A stretch of DNA of 64,000 nucleotides, from the NCBI GenBank assembly GCA_050874905.1, contig JBNMLP010000004.1:62001-126000 (forward strand), written 5' to 3'. Both the position numbers and the translations under genes were made by a program. Below, in pieces: positions 25,009 to 34,196 of this stretch (the stretch's first letter is position 1; each line of letters starts with the position of its first letter). This DNA is from NC2004 sp050874905. Lineage in GTDB: Bacteria > Bacillota > Clostridia > Lachnospirales > Lachnospiraceae. The notes beneath the pieces are model-generated. The model saw only the letters and a program-made list of their open reading frames with translations, was not told where the DNA came from and made no database searches.

Positions 25009-26880
25009 CTAATCTTCTCGATTTGCTTTTCTGTTCTCAAAATAGACAAAGCGGTCGATCGCATCCAGTATATCGGAAAACACCTCTCTTGGTGCTACCT
25101 CAATATAGCGTTCCAGCACATCATCCTTGCGTCCGCCTTTATATCTTCCATAAAAGATATCAAACAGATTATGTCCTCTTACATACACCTTAAAGGTATC
25201 AATATTATTTTTCAGATCCTGTTTGTTATTGATACGGATCCCGGTCTGTTTGAGCATTCTCTTCGTACTGCCGAGTTTGTATAAATAGTCCTTGTATTTA
25301 CTATACAATATGTTATAAAACTCTTCCTCGTTCTTTAATAATCCAATCTTCACCATCGTCGCCGGATCAAGGAAATAATTCTCAAAGGAATAGTAACGAA
25401 GGATCAGTACATTTTTCGGTGTAACGCGAGGCAGATTATTCTCGTCCTGCTGCTCTCTCGCCTTGTAGTAACCACATAGCTGTCTGGTCAGCGCACGCGG
25501 GTTTTTACCATCCGAGTCACGGATCATCAAAAACTGATCTTTCAGATAAAGCTTATTGATATATTTCAGATTCGCATACGTCTTAATATTGGTACAGCTA
25601 TTTACCGGAACGATCGCAATGCGCTGCGGCTTTCCATCCTCATCATAAAGCTCGGAATAATATTTCTTGAGCAGCATTGGCAAACGGTTGCTATCCTGCT
25701 TTCCTTCCACGATAAAAACAAAATTCACATTCATCAGATCGTTGGCCGTATAGCCCAGATCATCTAAGATCGCATCAATGTCCTCGTTATCCGAGATCAC
25801 CGTTTCATAATTTTCATCCAGTATCACCTGCTTGATCTGCTTCTGGGAAAAGTTAAAGATCATATTCGGAGAATGGGTGGAAAAGATCACTTGATTCTTC
25901 TTGGAAAGATTGTAAAGGATCTCACTTGCCACCTTCTGAAGCTGCGGATGCAGAAAGATCTCCGGATCTTCGATCATGATAATACTAAATACATTGTTGT
26001 CTTTTTCTTCAATATAAGTCTCCAGCAGGGACAGAATATAAATACTCTTAAATCCGGCAGAAAGCGTTTCCAACGGGCCATAGGTATCTCTTCTTAAGTC
26101 ATGTACCATCGTTTTTACCCGGAACACATCATCCACCCGGAAATCCATTTTGTAAGTAATATCCTGCATCTGGCTTCCATTCTTTTTAAACTTTTTATTG
26201 AGCTTTTCTGCAAACTGATTCATATTCAAATGAAACATTTTATATTCCATCAGCCGTGCCGTTTCATAGATCGTAAGCTCTTCCGGCCGTTTCTGATTGA
26301 TCAGTCCGATACACTGAAAACAACGGCTGCACTTTTTGGATTTGTCAAACATACAGATATTTTCCCGGAGCTGTTCTAAGATATCATTGCCCTGAAAACG
26401 CAGAATATCCTCCTGGATCTGGTCAATGTTACGATTGCTGTCGATAAAATAAATTTTTGGGAAAACCTGTTTTAGAAATTTGTTGTTCTTTTTGATACCG
26501 TCGGAATATTTCATCACGCCGCCACATGAAAGGCTGCACTCAAAGGAGAGCTCGCCGTCTTGAAAGGTTGGAAATTTGGAATGAAAATCCGCCTCCCAAA
26601 GATCATAATTTTTATATTTGCTCACAATCCCCCGCTTATGAAGTTCTTTCAGATCCTCGTCACTGATCGAAAGGGATCCTCCGATCACAATACTTTTTGT
26701 CGGGTCAAAAAAATCCCGCTCAGTGATCGTATAATCACCCACGATCGCCCTGATCGCATAAAGCATGATCGTCTTTCCGGTATTATTCTTTCCAACCAGG
26801 ATCAACGCCTGATCGATGTCATTTATCGTAAGTTCCCGGATTGACTTAAAATTTTTGATGGATAGAGAAGAAAACTTCAT
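25009..26880 (-). CDS. OLD-family ATPase with C-terminal TOPRIM domain
   Basis: A 623-residue protein with an ABC-type ATPase: Walker A GKNNTGKT (residues 30-37), signature LSAGFKSI, Walker B IIMIEDPEIFLHPQLQ and the switch His in FSTHSPNMI. A TOPRIM-like domain follows (FVFIVEGKQDSNRLPMLL and a later RDSDG acidic motif), as in OLD nucleases. An unusual cysteine cluster (CMFDKSKKCSRCFQC, about residues 178-192) lies in the ATPase insertion and could bind zinc. AGGAGGG precedes the ATG. No UvrD-like helicase adjoins, so this is not a Gabija pair. It may act in DNA repair or defence. Upstream, TGTTATACT at 26938-26946 may be an extended -10. Confidence 0.82.
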   Translation of the reverse strand: MKFSSLSIKNFKSIRELTINDIDQALILVGKNNTGKTIMLYAIRAIVGDYTITERDFFDPTKSIVIGGSLSISDEDLKELHKRGIVSKYKNYDLWEADFHSKFPTFQDGELSFECSLSCGGVMKYSDGIKKNNKFLKQVFPKIYFIDSNRNIDQIQEDILRFQGNDILEQLRENICMFDKSKKCSRCFQCIGLINQKRPEELTIYETARLMEYKMFHLNMNQFAEKLNKKFKKNGSQMQDITYKMDFRVDDVFRVKTMVHDLRRDTYGPLETLSAGFKSIYILSLLETYIEEKDNNVFSIIMIEDPEIFLHPQLQKVASEILYNLSKKNQVIFSTHSPNMIFNFSQKQIKQVILDENYETVISDNEDIDAILDDLGYTANDLMNVNFVFIVEGKQDSNRLPMLLKKYYSELYDEDGKPQRIAIVPVNSCTNIKTYANLKYINKLYLKDQFLMIRDSDGKNPRALTRQLCGYYKAREQQDENNLPRVTPKNVLILRYYSFENYFLDPATMVKIGLLKNEEEFYNILYSKYKDYLYKLGSTKRMLKQTGIRINNKQDLKNNIDTFKVYVRGHNLFDIFYGRYKGGRKDDVLERYIEVAPREVFSDILDAIDRFVYFENRKANRED

Positions 26881-27052
26881 ATGACCCTCCTGTTCCTATT
26901 GTAAAAATATGACAAAGAACACCTTTATATACCATTCAGTATAACATAACACGGACGTATTTTCTATTTTTTTGTGCAAGATTCATTGGAAATATTTTGT
27001 ACCATATGATACACTAGTAGTAGCATAGGAAGCGAAAGGAAGGATGATTGTC

Positions 27053-27397
27053 ATGAGTAAGAATTTTTTAAATATACAATCAACAACTCCAAATGCACAA
27101 GGGATTGTGAAACAGGATCTGAAGTTTAAAACCGGAGATTTTGTGTGGCGCGTCAAATTTAATATTCCGCTTGATCCTTCTACGGTCAACTCGACGAATA
27201 TGTATGTGGCAAATGCCAGTAACATTCCACTAAAAACTTCCATCCGATATGACTCTGTAAACAACCAGATCGAGGTGGAGCCGGCCGAGCCTTACAGCGC
27301 ATCGGAATCCTATTTTCTAAATATTACAACAAATGTTGCTTCCCGGAGCGGACAGCACTTAAAGGAACCTGTTCAGGTTCAATTTCAATTCAACTAA
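27053..27397 (+). CDS. Small protein resembling a single SbsA/Big_5 Ig-like domain
   Basis: A 114-residue protein lacking a signal peptide. From about residue 30 it reads like one bacterial Ig-like domain of the SbsA type: VWRVKFNIPLDPSTVNSTNM, MYVANASNIPLKTSIRYD and PAEPYSASESYFLNITTNV. Such domains normally occur in surface proteins; a stand-alone cytoplasmic version is unusual. The start at 27053 has GGAAGG nine bases upstream; an ATG at 27044 directly touches that site. A strong terminator follows, so it is monocistronic. The role is unknown. Confidence 0.75.
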   Translation: MSKNFLNIQSTTPNAQGIVKQDLKFKTGDFVWRVKFNIPLDPSTVNSTNMYVANASNIPLKTSIRYDSVNNQIEVEPAEPYSASESYFLNITTNVASRSGQHLKEPVQVQFQFN

Positions 27398-27400
27398 AGA

Positions 27401-27436
27401 AAAGGTTATCACATGCATCATCCTGTGATAACCTTT
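27401..27436. terminator. Terminator shared by convergent genes
   Basis: A perfect 13-bp stem AAAGGTTATCACA / TGTGATAACCTTT with a ten-base loop, T-rich on both outer sides. Confidence 0.9.
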
Positions 27437-27443
27437 TTTCATT

Positions 27444-27866
27444 TTATAAATATTTTTTGATCTGTTCCGTGATCATTTTCTGTTCTTCATCGATCGATGT
27501 ATGCTGTTTCCATGTAACATCCACATCATCATCCTTGTATCTTGGGATCAGATGCATATGGAAATGAAACACTGTCTGACCGGCCGCTTCTTCATTGTTC
27601 TGCAAAATATTGATCCCGTCACAATGCAGTGCTTCCTTCATCGAACAGGCAAGCTTGGCTGCGAGTGGAAATACTTTTTTCGCCACATCCTCATCCATAT
27701 GATAAGCATTGTCAAAGTGTTTCTTTGGAAGGATCAGTGCATGTCCCTTGGATGCCGGTGAAACATCTAAGATCACGTTAAAATCCTCATCTTCGTAAAT
27801 ACTGTTAGAAGGGATCTGTCCATTTGCAATCTTACAAAAAATACAATCTTCTTTCACTACTGGCAT
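27444..27866 (-). CDS. HIT family nucleotide-binding hydrolase
   Basis: A 140-residue histidine-triad protein. It shows the zinc-type N terminus CIFCKIANGQIPSNSIYEDE, the strand DVSPASKGHALILPKKH and the catalytic triad HFHMHLIPRY. Members hydrolyse purine nucleoside phosphoramidates or dinucleoside polyphosphates. The start at 27866 (MPVVKEDC) is chosen because GAGG lies seven bases upstream; a GTG two codons earlier is too close. It is the third gene of the flagellin-FliS-like run, an odd functional partner, possibly by chance. Confidence 0.93.
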   Translation of the reverse strand: MPVVKEDCIFCKIANGQIPSNSIYEDEDFNVILDVSPASKGHALILPKKHFDNAYHMDEDVAKKVFPLAAKLACSMKEALHCDGINILQNNEEAAGQTVFHFHMHLIPRYKDDDVDVTWKQHTSIDEEQKMITEQIKKYL

Positions 27867-27889
27867 AATCACACCTCATTTCTCATTTT

Positions 27890-28366
27890 TTATACAGTAT
27901 ACCCCCGGTTGAGTTCCTGGTCAACCGCAGTCTCTAACATACTTGTCTTTCCATAGGTAAGTCCGGCATACACTTTCTGGGCATGTCCCATAAGCGGTGC
28001 AGAAGTATCATCCTTTGCAATCTTTTGAAACACTGGTGTGTATCGTTTTACACATTCATACGCCGAGATCATCGGCTCTCTTTTATGTGTCCGTTTTCCT
28101 TCAAGCAGCTGCTTGTGTGCCTCAACATAATCCCAGCCGATCACTCTGCCTACCGGATCCTCATAATTGATACTGTGGATCATTTCTCCCAGGAAACGTT
28201 GCGCCTTTTTCAGACGTGTCACAAACAATTCTTCCTCGCCGCCTGCCAATGCTTCGATCGCTTCTTTAAGGCTCATCTCCAAAAGTTCCTGTACGATCAC
28301 GGCAAGTGCTGTTTCATTGGCATTCGTAATACGCAGCGTGTAATCTTTGATCTGTTCTTCTGTCAT
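27890..28366 (-). CDS. FliS-like flagellin-export chaperone (divergent)
   Basis: A 158-residue, mainly helical protein. The sequence TNANETALAVIVQELLEMSL, followed by LKKAQRFLGEMIHSINYED, follows the FliS pattern in which a helical bundle binds the flagellin C terminus and prevents cytoplasmic assembly. It lies 13 bases after flagellin, the normal place for fliS, with AAGGTGG overlapping the flagellin stop. The similarity is weak and the C-terminal part (TPVFQKIAKDDTSAPLMG) does not match FliS well, so the call rests partly on position. Confidence 0.65.
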   Translation of the reverse strand: MTEEQIKDYTLRITNANETALAVIVQELLEMSLKEAIEALAGGEEELFVTRLKKAQRFLGEMIHSINYEDPVGRVIGWDYVEAHKQLLEGKRTHKREPMISAYECVKRYTPVFQKIAKDDTSAPLMGHAQKVYAGLTYGKTSMLETAVDQELNRGYTV

Positions 28367-28379
28367 CTGCTACACCACC

Positions 28380-29729
28380 TTAGCTCTGCAAAAGCTGCAG
28401 AATGGTTTCTGCTCTCTGATTGGCTTTGGATAAAATACTGGAGGTTGCCTGCTCTAATACATTGAGCTGGCTGTATGTTGTCATTTCCTCTGCCATGTTG
28501 GTATCTCCCATACGTGAACTGGCATCCTCTACGTTATAGCTTTGTACATCCGCACTTTCCTTTGCATATTCCAAACGGTTCGTATATGCTCCCAGTTTAG
28601 AACGGACCATAGACACTTTATTGATCGCATTATGTACCGCCTCGATTGCTTTGGAAGCTCCGCCATGCGTACGGACATTGACATCATCAATATGCAGCGT
28701 TTTGGTATTCACACGTTCAAAGACCACTTCCAGCATATTGTCCGCTTCGCTTCCTACCTGTACCTGCACGGTACTGGCATCCTTCACCTCAGCAGTCACA
28801 CTGCCCTCTGCAGCTGCGCCCGGAAGCGTTGTGATCCGCAATTCAAATCCATCGGCATCTGTCACCACGATCTCATTTCCATTGATGCTTTTTACTGCAG
28901 TTTTCGTAAAACCATCATCCGATGTTGTGATCGTTGCTTCCACATCGGTTCCGGCAGCCTCGTGTTTTGTTCCATTCATATTAGCTTCAATCTTTGCATC
29001 TGCACCGTATGCCCGGCTGGTGATCGTTACATTGTTACCATTGACTGATACATCCAGACTGCATCGTTCTGCCATGGTTCGAAGGTCACTCTGTGCTGTC
29101 ATATTCTGAAGGGATTCCTTTGTGATCGTTATTTCTTCCCCGTTCAATGAAAGCTTTCCCTCGGTCAGCGCAAACGTAAGCTGTGCCTGTGTCGGATCCT
29201 TTGTCACTTTTAATTCGTAGCTGCCTGGAAGCACGGTAGTAGACTGGCTTAAGATACTGATCTTACTTGCCATCGTCCCATCCTTCTTTGCTACATAGGA
29301 AGTACGGTCAGAATCTCCATTCAACAAAGTTCGACCATTATAATCCGTGCTTTCTGATACACGATCCACTTCGGAAAGCAGCTGATCGATCTCATCCTGT
29401 ATTGTATCGCGATCCTCTGGCGTATTGGTGTCATTTGCAGCCTGCACTGCCAGCTCACTCATACGCTGCAGCATCGAATGGATCTCATTTAATGCACCCT
29501 CTGCTGTGTTGATCGTAGCGATCGTATCTCCGGAATTGCTCTTTGCCTGATCCAGCCCTTTGATCTGCTTATTCAAACGATGCAAGATCGCATATCCGGC
29601 AGGATCATCCTTCGCATAATTGATCTTGTAGCCGGATGACAAACGGTACGTGGAGTCATCCAGTTTCGTGTTGGTACGGTTCAGGTTCAGGTTCGTCCGA
29701 ACTGCTGTCATATTATGATTTACTTTCAT
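28380..29729 (-). CDS. Flagellin
   Basis: The filament protein, 449 residues, exported through the flagellar type III apparatus. The conserved N-terminal helices (MKVNHNMTAVRTNLNLN, YRLSSGYKINYAKDDPAGYA, then LQRMSELAVQAANDTN) and C-terminal D0/D1 (KLGAYTNRLEYA, NMAEEMTTYSQLNVLEQA) are present around a variable centre of about 200 residues. The N terminus departs from the usual SGLRINRAGDDAAGLAI form. The D1 segment LQRMSELAVQ matches the region recognised by TLR5. A sigma-28-like promoter lies upstream at 29809-29836. The gene is followed by a FliS-like gene. Confidence 0.95.
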   Translation of the reverse strand: MKVNHNMTAVRTNLNLNRTNTKLDDSTYRLSSGYKINYAKDDPAGYAILHRLNKQIKGLDQAKSNSGDTIATINTAEGALNEIHSMLQRMSELAVQAANDTNTPEDRDTIQDEIDQLLSEVDRVSESTDYNGRTLLNGDSDRTSYVAKKDGTMASKISILSQSTTVLPGSYELKVTKDPTQAQLTFALTEGKLSLNGEEITITKESLQNMTAQSDLRTMAERCSLDVSVNGNNVTITSRAYGADAKIEANMNGTKHEAAGTDVEATITTSDDGFTKTAVKSINGNEIVVTDADGFELRITTLPGAAAEGSVTAEVKDASTVQVQVGSEADNMLEVVFERVNTKTLHIDDVNVRTHGGASKAIEAVHNAINKVSMVRSKLGAYTNRLEYAKESADVQSYNVEDASSRMGDTNMAEEMTTYSQLNVLEQATSSILSKANQRAETILQLLQS

Positions 29730-29808
29730 GTGTCCTCATCCTTTTCTTCTATACTCTTACGCTCTTCCCTGAGTCTGACCTTACGTGCATTCCCTGCACT
29801 CAATTGTT

Positions 29809-29836
29809 ATATCGGCAGCTTCCTCCTTCTGCCTTA
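29809..29836 (-). promoter_or_regulatory. Sigma-28-like promoter of flagellin
   Basis: On the minus strand TAAG (29833-29836, overlapping the stop codon of the upstream gene) and GCCGATAT (29809-29816) are 16 bases apart, close to the flagellar consensus TAAA-N15-GCCGATAA. It lies 80 bases before the flagellin start. Confidence 0.6.
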
Positions 29837-32767
29837 CTGCTTTTGCATGCTTCTTACCAATTCCACAAAGGCACGGGCAGATGCATAGCAGGCTTTTTTA
29901 CTGTTCTCGTCCAGAAGCGGGGCAAATACTTTCTGCAAGCCATCTTTGTTTTGCTGAAGAATTTCATTGCCCTGTTCGTCACTGCTTGTAACGGAGATAT
30001 CCGAACCTGTTTCCCGGATCACTGCCTTTGCCGTGACCGTTCCGTAGCCGTTCGTCTCAACCACCGCCGTATAGCCCTGTTCCTCTCCATCCGCAAAGCT
30101 TACGTGCATCGTGTAAACATCGTCCCCACTGACCACCGGAATGTAATATTCCTGCTTTTGGCCAAGCGATGCCGCCATACTCATCCGGGTATGGATCTGA
30201 CCTGCCATCCATACATCCTTTGCTGTAAAGATCTGCTTCTCATCGTTTTCGTGATACGCATCCCAGAACGCATCCTGCATATGAGTACGGATCTTCGCCT
30301 GCTGTTCTTTTTCTTCCTCAGAAGATAGAAGATCGTCAAACATCGTCTCCTCCAGATCCGAAAATGCTTTCGTATCGTCATATCCCCGTTGCTTTAATTC
30401 CTTCTTGATATTGCGGTAAAAGTCGCGCTGCTCTTTGGTAAGCTGTTCTGCCGCCAGAAGATTCTGCGGCGTCATCGGCTGTCCCTGTGTCATAAGGAAA
30501 TGGTAGCTTTCCTCTGAAACAGAAGGAAGCTGTTTTAATAATTCCTGCTGCGCCTTTGCCACCTCATCCTGAAGCTGCTCCTGCTGTGACGCAGAAAACA
30601 GATCCTTTTCTTTCATCGCTGCAAAGGCACGCTCCAACTGTTCTGTCACATCATATTTGAACCCACCGGATCTTCTTTCTTCCTCAGCATCCGAAATGGT
30701 GACATCCATTCCATGTTTTTTCCGGCTGCGCTCTGCCTTTAACAGATTTTTAAGCGAGAGTTCTTCTCCACTTTTCATCAAAGCTCCCAGTTCCCTGCTG
30801 TCAAATTCTGTTACCATACGAAGCAGGCGGTACACCCCGATATAGCTCTCCCGCTCTTCCGGTGTAATATCTGCTTCATGGGATAAGCGGTACAGATATT
30901 CACTGTAGGTTTCCTCTTCTTTGCTTCCCTGTTTCTTTTCCTGCTTTTTGATCTCATCCGAAAGAGCCTCCAGTGATAAATGAAGCGGATTCACACGATC
31001 ACGGATCATTCCCATCACTATTTCCGGTTTCATGCTCTCTACCACAGATGTTAGACGTTCATCTAATGCCTTGATCTGCTCGATCTGTTCCTTTGTAACT
31101 TCCATCTGGTTATAGGATAAAATGCGGATCGCACGACGGTTCTCTTCCGAATTTTCCATTCCCATCTCATCAAGCATCGAGCCGATATTGGCAAATGCTT
31201 TCGCCATGGAATCTCCCATATCTGCCCGTGGTGCTGTCATCAGCGTTTCATAAGAAGCAATCTTTTGCTCTGCCCCCTGTTTTGCCGCAGCCAATTCCAT
31301 TGCCACGGCGTCTTTCATTCCGGTTTCGTATACTTCATCGAGTGTGCAGATCCGTCCCTGCTGCACAATCTGTCCAAGCGTAGCAACCGGAAGCTGAGGG
31401 ATCACCTCTACCTTCGCCATCGTTTCTTCATATAAATCCGGTTCCACATCCGGATAAAGATAGGATATCGTTTCCCGGTTTAATTCCTGAAGTTCCACTG
31501 CCACCTGCTCTAATTCCTGTGACATAAGATCCGGGTATTTCTGGAACAATGCATATCCTGCCTGAAGCGTCATGCGGATGCGAAGCTCCTTTAACGTCAC
31601 TGCGCCTTGTTCGATCCTGTTCTGCTCCTCCTCGGAAAATGCCACATCGCTTTCGTTATAAGGCTGCTTTGCTGCCTCCACGATATTATAAAGCGTAAGA
31701 GGCTGTCCCTTTCTGACAACTGCTGCGACGTCCGGCGCAGAGGTGGTCGAAAGGTCTTCGATCATTTCCTGTGCTTTTTTCGCAGGCTCCTCTCCGATCA
31801 ATACCGCATCGCGAAACTCCCCTGTCACCTGTGCCGCTGCGATCAGATTTTTTTCATAATTCTGTTTGAAAGATCCACCGTTTTCATTCCAATCCTTCAA
31901 CAAAAGATACCGTTCTACATTCTGTTTTTCTACCGGCAGTGCATGCTCGATCAGCCAGGTTGCCGCCTGCACGGTGTCATCTGAGACAGGAAGCTCCTCT
32001 AATTGAAGCTGCTTTTCAATCTGTGGCGCAAGCTGATTTTTTTCTTCCCCGGTCAATGGATCTTTTATGCCCTCCCCTACGGCACTGTATTCTGCTTTAT
32101 AAATCACATCATAGGTCAGCGGTTCCTGTTGATCGATCAGATACCGCATTGCCCCTTCAGAAAGTGCAGGCAGTGTCTGTGCCCTGGCAATCTGTGCGAC
32201 CACCTCCGGGCTGCCGGTCTGAAAGCTGCGTCCCTCCTGCTGGGCATGGTACTGATTGATCAATCCCATCAGATGGCTGACGTCTGTATTTGCTGCATCA
32301 ATTCCCATGCGGCGCAGCATGGCAAGATCTTCTTCTGAAATCCGGGCTGCCTGCGCGGCAGATTCCTGCGCCTCTTCTTCTCCTTCAATGGAAATGTCCG
32401 ATTCCTTTGCAATCTGCGCAAACTGTTCGGTGTTTCGCATGACCTGAAGCCGGCTTACCTGTCCATAGGTTTCTTCTTCCCCTTCTGCATTTCCCCCGAC
32501 AAACTCCTGCATTGCTTTTAGCACCACGGACTGTTCCTGCTTTGTGACAAGAAAATCCATAGAATCTCCCACGTTACGGTCTCTCACAACATCACTTGAC
32601 ACATCGATCGTAAGCTTTCCAATCTGGATCTTCGGCTGCTCCTTTGTCCCGGATATTGTACCTGTGATCACCTTTCCCACACTGTTTGCAAGCAGGGAGG
32701 AAGCGGCATTTTGTCCTGCTTTGGCATCAGTTCTGTTTTCATTTACTTGTATTGTTATATGGCTCAT
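29834..32767 (-). CDS. Large repeat-containing protein of the flagellar region (DUF6240-like)
   Basis: A 977-residue cytoplasmic-looking protein, acidic and Gln/Glu-rich, with no signal peptide or membrane helix. I recognise it only loosely as the large proteins found near flagellin in Lachnospiraceae. It contains a degenerate unit of roughly 100-130 residues, each with a phrase like QEPLTYDVIYKAEY, GQPLTLYNIVEAAKQ, GRICTLDEVYETGMK, EELSLKNLLKAERS and GQPMTPQNLLAAEQL. The last ~110 residues form a beta-rich domain (YYIPVVSGDDVYTMHV, GYTAVVETNGYGTVTAK) reminiscent of a hook-length or export-related C terminus. The start at 32767 has AAAGGTGG nine bases upstream. Flagellin follows 105 bases downstream under its own promoter. 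Confidence 0.72.
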   Translation of the reverse strand: MSHITIQVNENRTDAKAGQNAASSLLANSVGKVITGTISGTKEQPKIQIGKLTIDVSSDVVRDRNVGDSMDFLVTKQEQSVVLKAMQEFVGGNAEGEEETYGQVSRLQVMRNTEQFAQIAKESDISIEGEEEAQESAAQAARISEEDLAMLRRMGIDAANTDVSHLMGLINQYHAQQEGRSFQTGSPEVVAQIARAQTLPALSEGAMRYLIDQQEPLTYDVIYKAEYSAVGEGIKDPLTGEEKNQLAPQIEKQLQLEELPVSDDTVQAATWLIEHALPVEKQNVERYLLLKDWNENGGSFKQNYEKNLIAAAQVTGEFRDAVLIGEEPAKKAQEMIEDLSTTSAPDVAAVVRKGQPLTLYNIVEAAKQPYNESDVAFSEEEQNRIEQGAVTLKELRIRMTLQAGYALFQKYPDLMSQELEQVAVELQELNRETISYLYPDVEPDLYEETMAKVEVIPQLPVATLGQIVQQGRICTLDEVYETGMKDAVAMELAAAKQGAEQKIASYETLMTAPRADMGDSMAKAFANIGSMLDEMGMENSEENRRAIRILSYNQMEVTKEQIEQIKALDERLTSVVESMKPEIVMGMIRDRVNPLHLSLEALSDEIKKQEKKQGSKEEETYSEYLYRLSHEADITPEERESYIGVYRLLRMVTEFDSRELGALMKSGEELSLKNLLKAERSRKKHGMDVTISDAEEERRSGGFKYDVTEQLERAFAAMKEKDLFSASQQEQLQDEVAKAQQELLKQLPSVSEESYHFLMTQGQPMTPQNLLAAEQLTKEQRDFYRNIKKELKQRGYDDTKAFSDLEETMFDDLLSSEEEKEQQAKIRTHMQDAFWDAYHENDEKQIFTAKDVWMAGQIHTRMSMAASLGQKQEYYIPVVSGDDVYTMHVSFADGEEQGYTAVVETNGYGTVTAKAVIRETGSDISVTSSDEQGNEILQQNKDGLQKVFAPLLDENSKKACYASARAFVELVRSMQKQ

Positions 32768-32904
32768 TTGCACATTCCACCTTTCGGCTGTCGTTATTTA
32801 CTATTTCGGCAGGTTTATGCTAAAATGTGAGCGGGAAGGAAAATGCAGACATCCCCATCCGGGATTTTACCACCTGATATTCTGTTACAGAAAGGACAGT
32901 AGCT

Positions 32905-33444
32905 ATGAAAACGATTTATTTTACAAGACATGGACAGACCATCTGGAATGTAGAAAATAAAATATGCGGTGCCACAGACATTGATCTGACACCGCTTGGA
33001 CATGAACAGGCAATCACACTCGGCAACCTTTTAAAGGAAGAAAATTATCCGATCGACCGAATCCTTTGCTCCCCTCTGATGCGTGCCCAAAAGACGGCGC
33101 AGCATATCGCCGACATCACCGGACTCCCCCTTGCGGTAGAGCCACGATTAAAGGAGCAAAACTTCGGACAGTACGAAGGAACCGCACGTAATGGGGAAGA
33201 ATTCCGCCTTGCCAAACAGCAATTCATCAATCATTACGGCACCGGAGAGTCCATGTTCTCGATGGCACAGCGCATCTACAATCTGCTGGACGATCTGAAA
33301 CAGCAGGAAGAAACCTACCTTCTGGTGGCGCACAATGGGATTGCCCGTTTTATGGAGAGCTATTTTCATGATATGGACAATGAAGCATTTGCTGCCTTTG
33401 GGATCAAAAACTGCGAGATCAAAACCTATTATTTTGAGGATTGA
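32905..33444 (+). CDS. Histidine phosphatase family protein
   Basis: A 179-residue phosphoglycerate-mutase-like phosphatase. The phosphohistidine motif is TRHGQTIWN near the start; further family residues are CSPLMRAQKTAQ, the acid EQNFGQYEG and the second His in LLVAHNGIARF. Members dephosphorylate sugar phosphates, nucleotides or cobalamin intermediates; the substrate here cannot be deduced. GAAAGGA precedes the ATG. It is transcribed away from the flagellar genes, with a possible promoter TTTACT-N18-TAAAAT just upstream, and converges on an anti-sigma gene. Confidence 0.93.
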   Translation: MKTIYFTRHGQTIWNVENKICGATDIDLTPLGHEQAITLGNLLKEENYPIDRILCSPLMRAQKTAQHIADITGLPLAVEPRLKEQNFGQYEGTARNGEEFRLAKQQFINHYGTGESMFSMAQRIYNLLDDLKQQEETYLLVAHNGIARFMESYFHDMDNEAFAAFGIKNCEIKTYYFED

Positions 33445-33461
33445 TCCTGACACTAAAGCGA

Positions 33462-34196
33462 TTATTGGAGCAGGGAAGAAATCACGTCGACCATTTCCTG
33501 CTCGGTAAGTCCTTTGGCAATGATCTGAAACCCTGCCCCGTGATATAAAAACTGGGCATAGTAGTAATCATCGTCCGCTTTTGCAAGGGCGACCGCAACA
33601 TCATTTATGATCGATTTTTCTTTTATCTCCTGAAAGAACGCACAATCCGAAATAAAAGAATCCCCTTTTGCGATTTCTACATTTACCGATCTTTCAAAAT
33701 CATCTGTAGAATAATTTAATATATCATGATCCTCATATACTGCACCTGTTCCCCCATTTTTTTTGTAAATACCATGACGATCCTGCCACTCCTTCAGATC
33801 AGAAGGGACGGTCGGAAACACGTTTGTCCCATAATACTCACACATCTGTGAACGGCTCAGTTCTACAAAATCTTCCGCCAAAAGCTCTCCTTTTCGTTTT
33901 TTTGCACCGTCTGCCGGAAATACTTGCGCATATTCTACTACAATTTTATTCTTTTTTTCTGACTGCTCCTCTTTTCCATTTTCCTTCGCCTGAGAGATCA
34001 CTTTTTTGGTTTCCTTTTTGGATTCTCCCTTCTGTCCGGCATCCTGCCACATAAAATAGCTGATACAAACCATCACACACAGACAAAAAAGCGGTGTGAC
34101 GGTACAAAGCAGCAGCTTTCTTCTCCTCTTTTGCAACACTGCATACCGGTCTCTGCGCTCCAGCAGATCACGCACCATTTCCTCACTATTTTTCAT
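33462..34196 (-). CDS. Predicted membrane anti-sigma factor
   Basis: A 244-residue single-pass membrane protein: a basic cytoplasmic segment of about 28 residues, one helix (LLLCTVTPLFCLCVMVCISYF), a Lys/Glu-rich linker, and an extracytoplasmic domain of about 160 residues (VVEYAQVFPADGAKKRKGEL to the end). I recognise no named domain; the anti-sigma role is inferred from its overlap with the ECF sigma gene. The start at 34196 is fixed by GGAGGG eight bases upstream and lies inside the last codons of the sigma gene (11-base overlap), indicating translational coupling. Confidence 0.72.
   Translation of the reverse strand: MKNSEEMVRDLLERRDRYAVLQKRRRKLLLCTVTPLFCLCVMVCISYFMWQDAGQKGESKKETKKVISQAKENGKEEQSEKKNKIVVEYAQVFPADGAKKRKGELLAEDFVELSRSQMCEYYGTNVFPTVPSDLKEWQDRHGIYKKNGGTGAVYEDHDILNYSTDDFERSVNVEIAKGDSFISDCAFFQEIKEKSIINDVAVALAKADDDYYYAQFLYHGAGFQIIAKGLTEQEMVDVISSLLQ

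Noticed and set aside
25009..26880. Gabija defence system
   Set aside because: Only the OLD-like protein is present; no UvrD/GajB-like helicase adjoins it.
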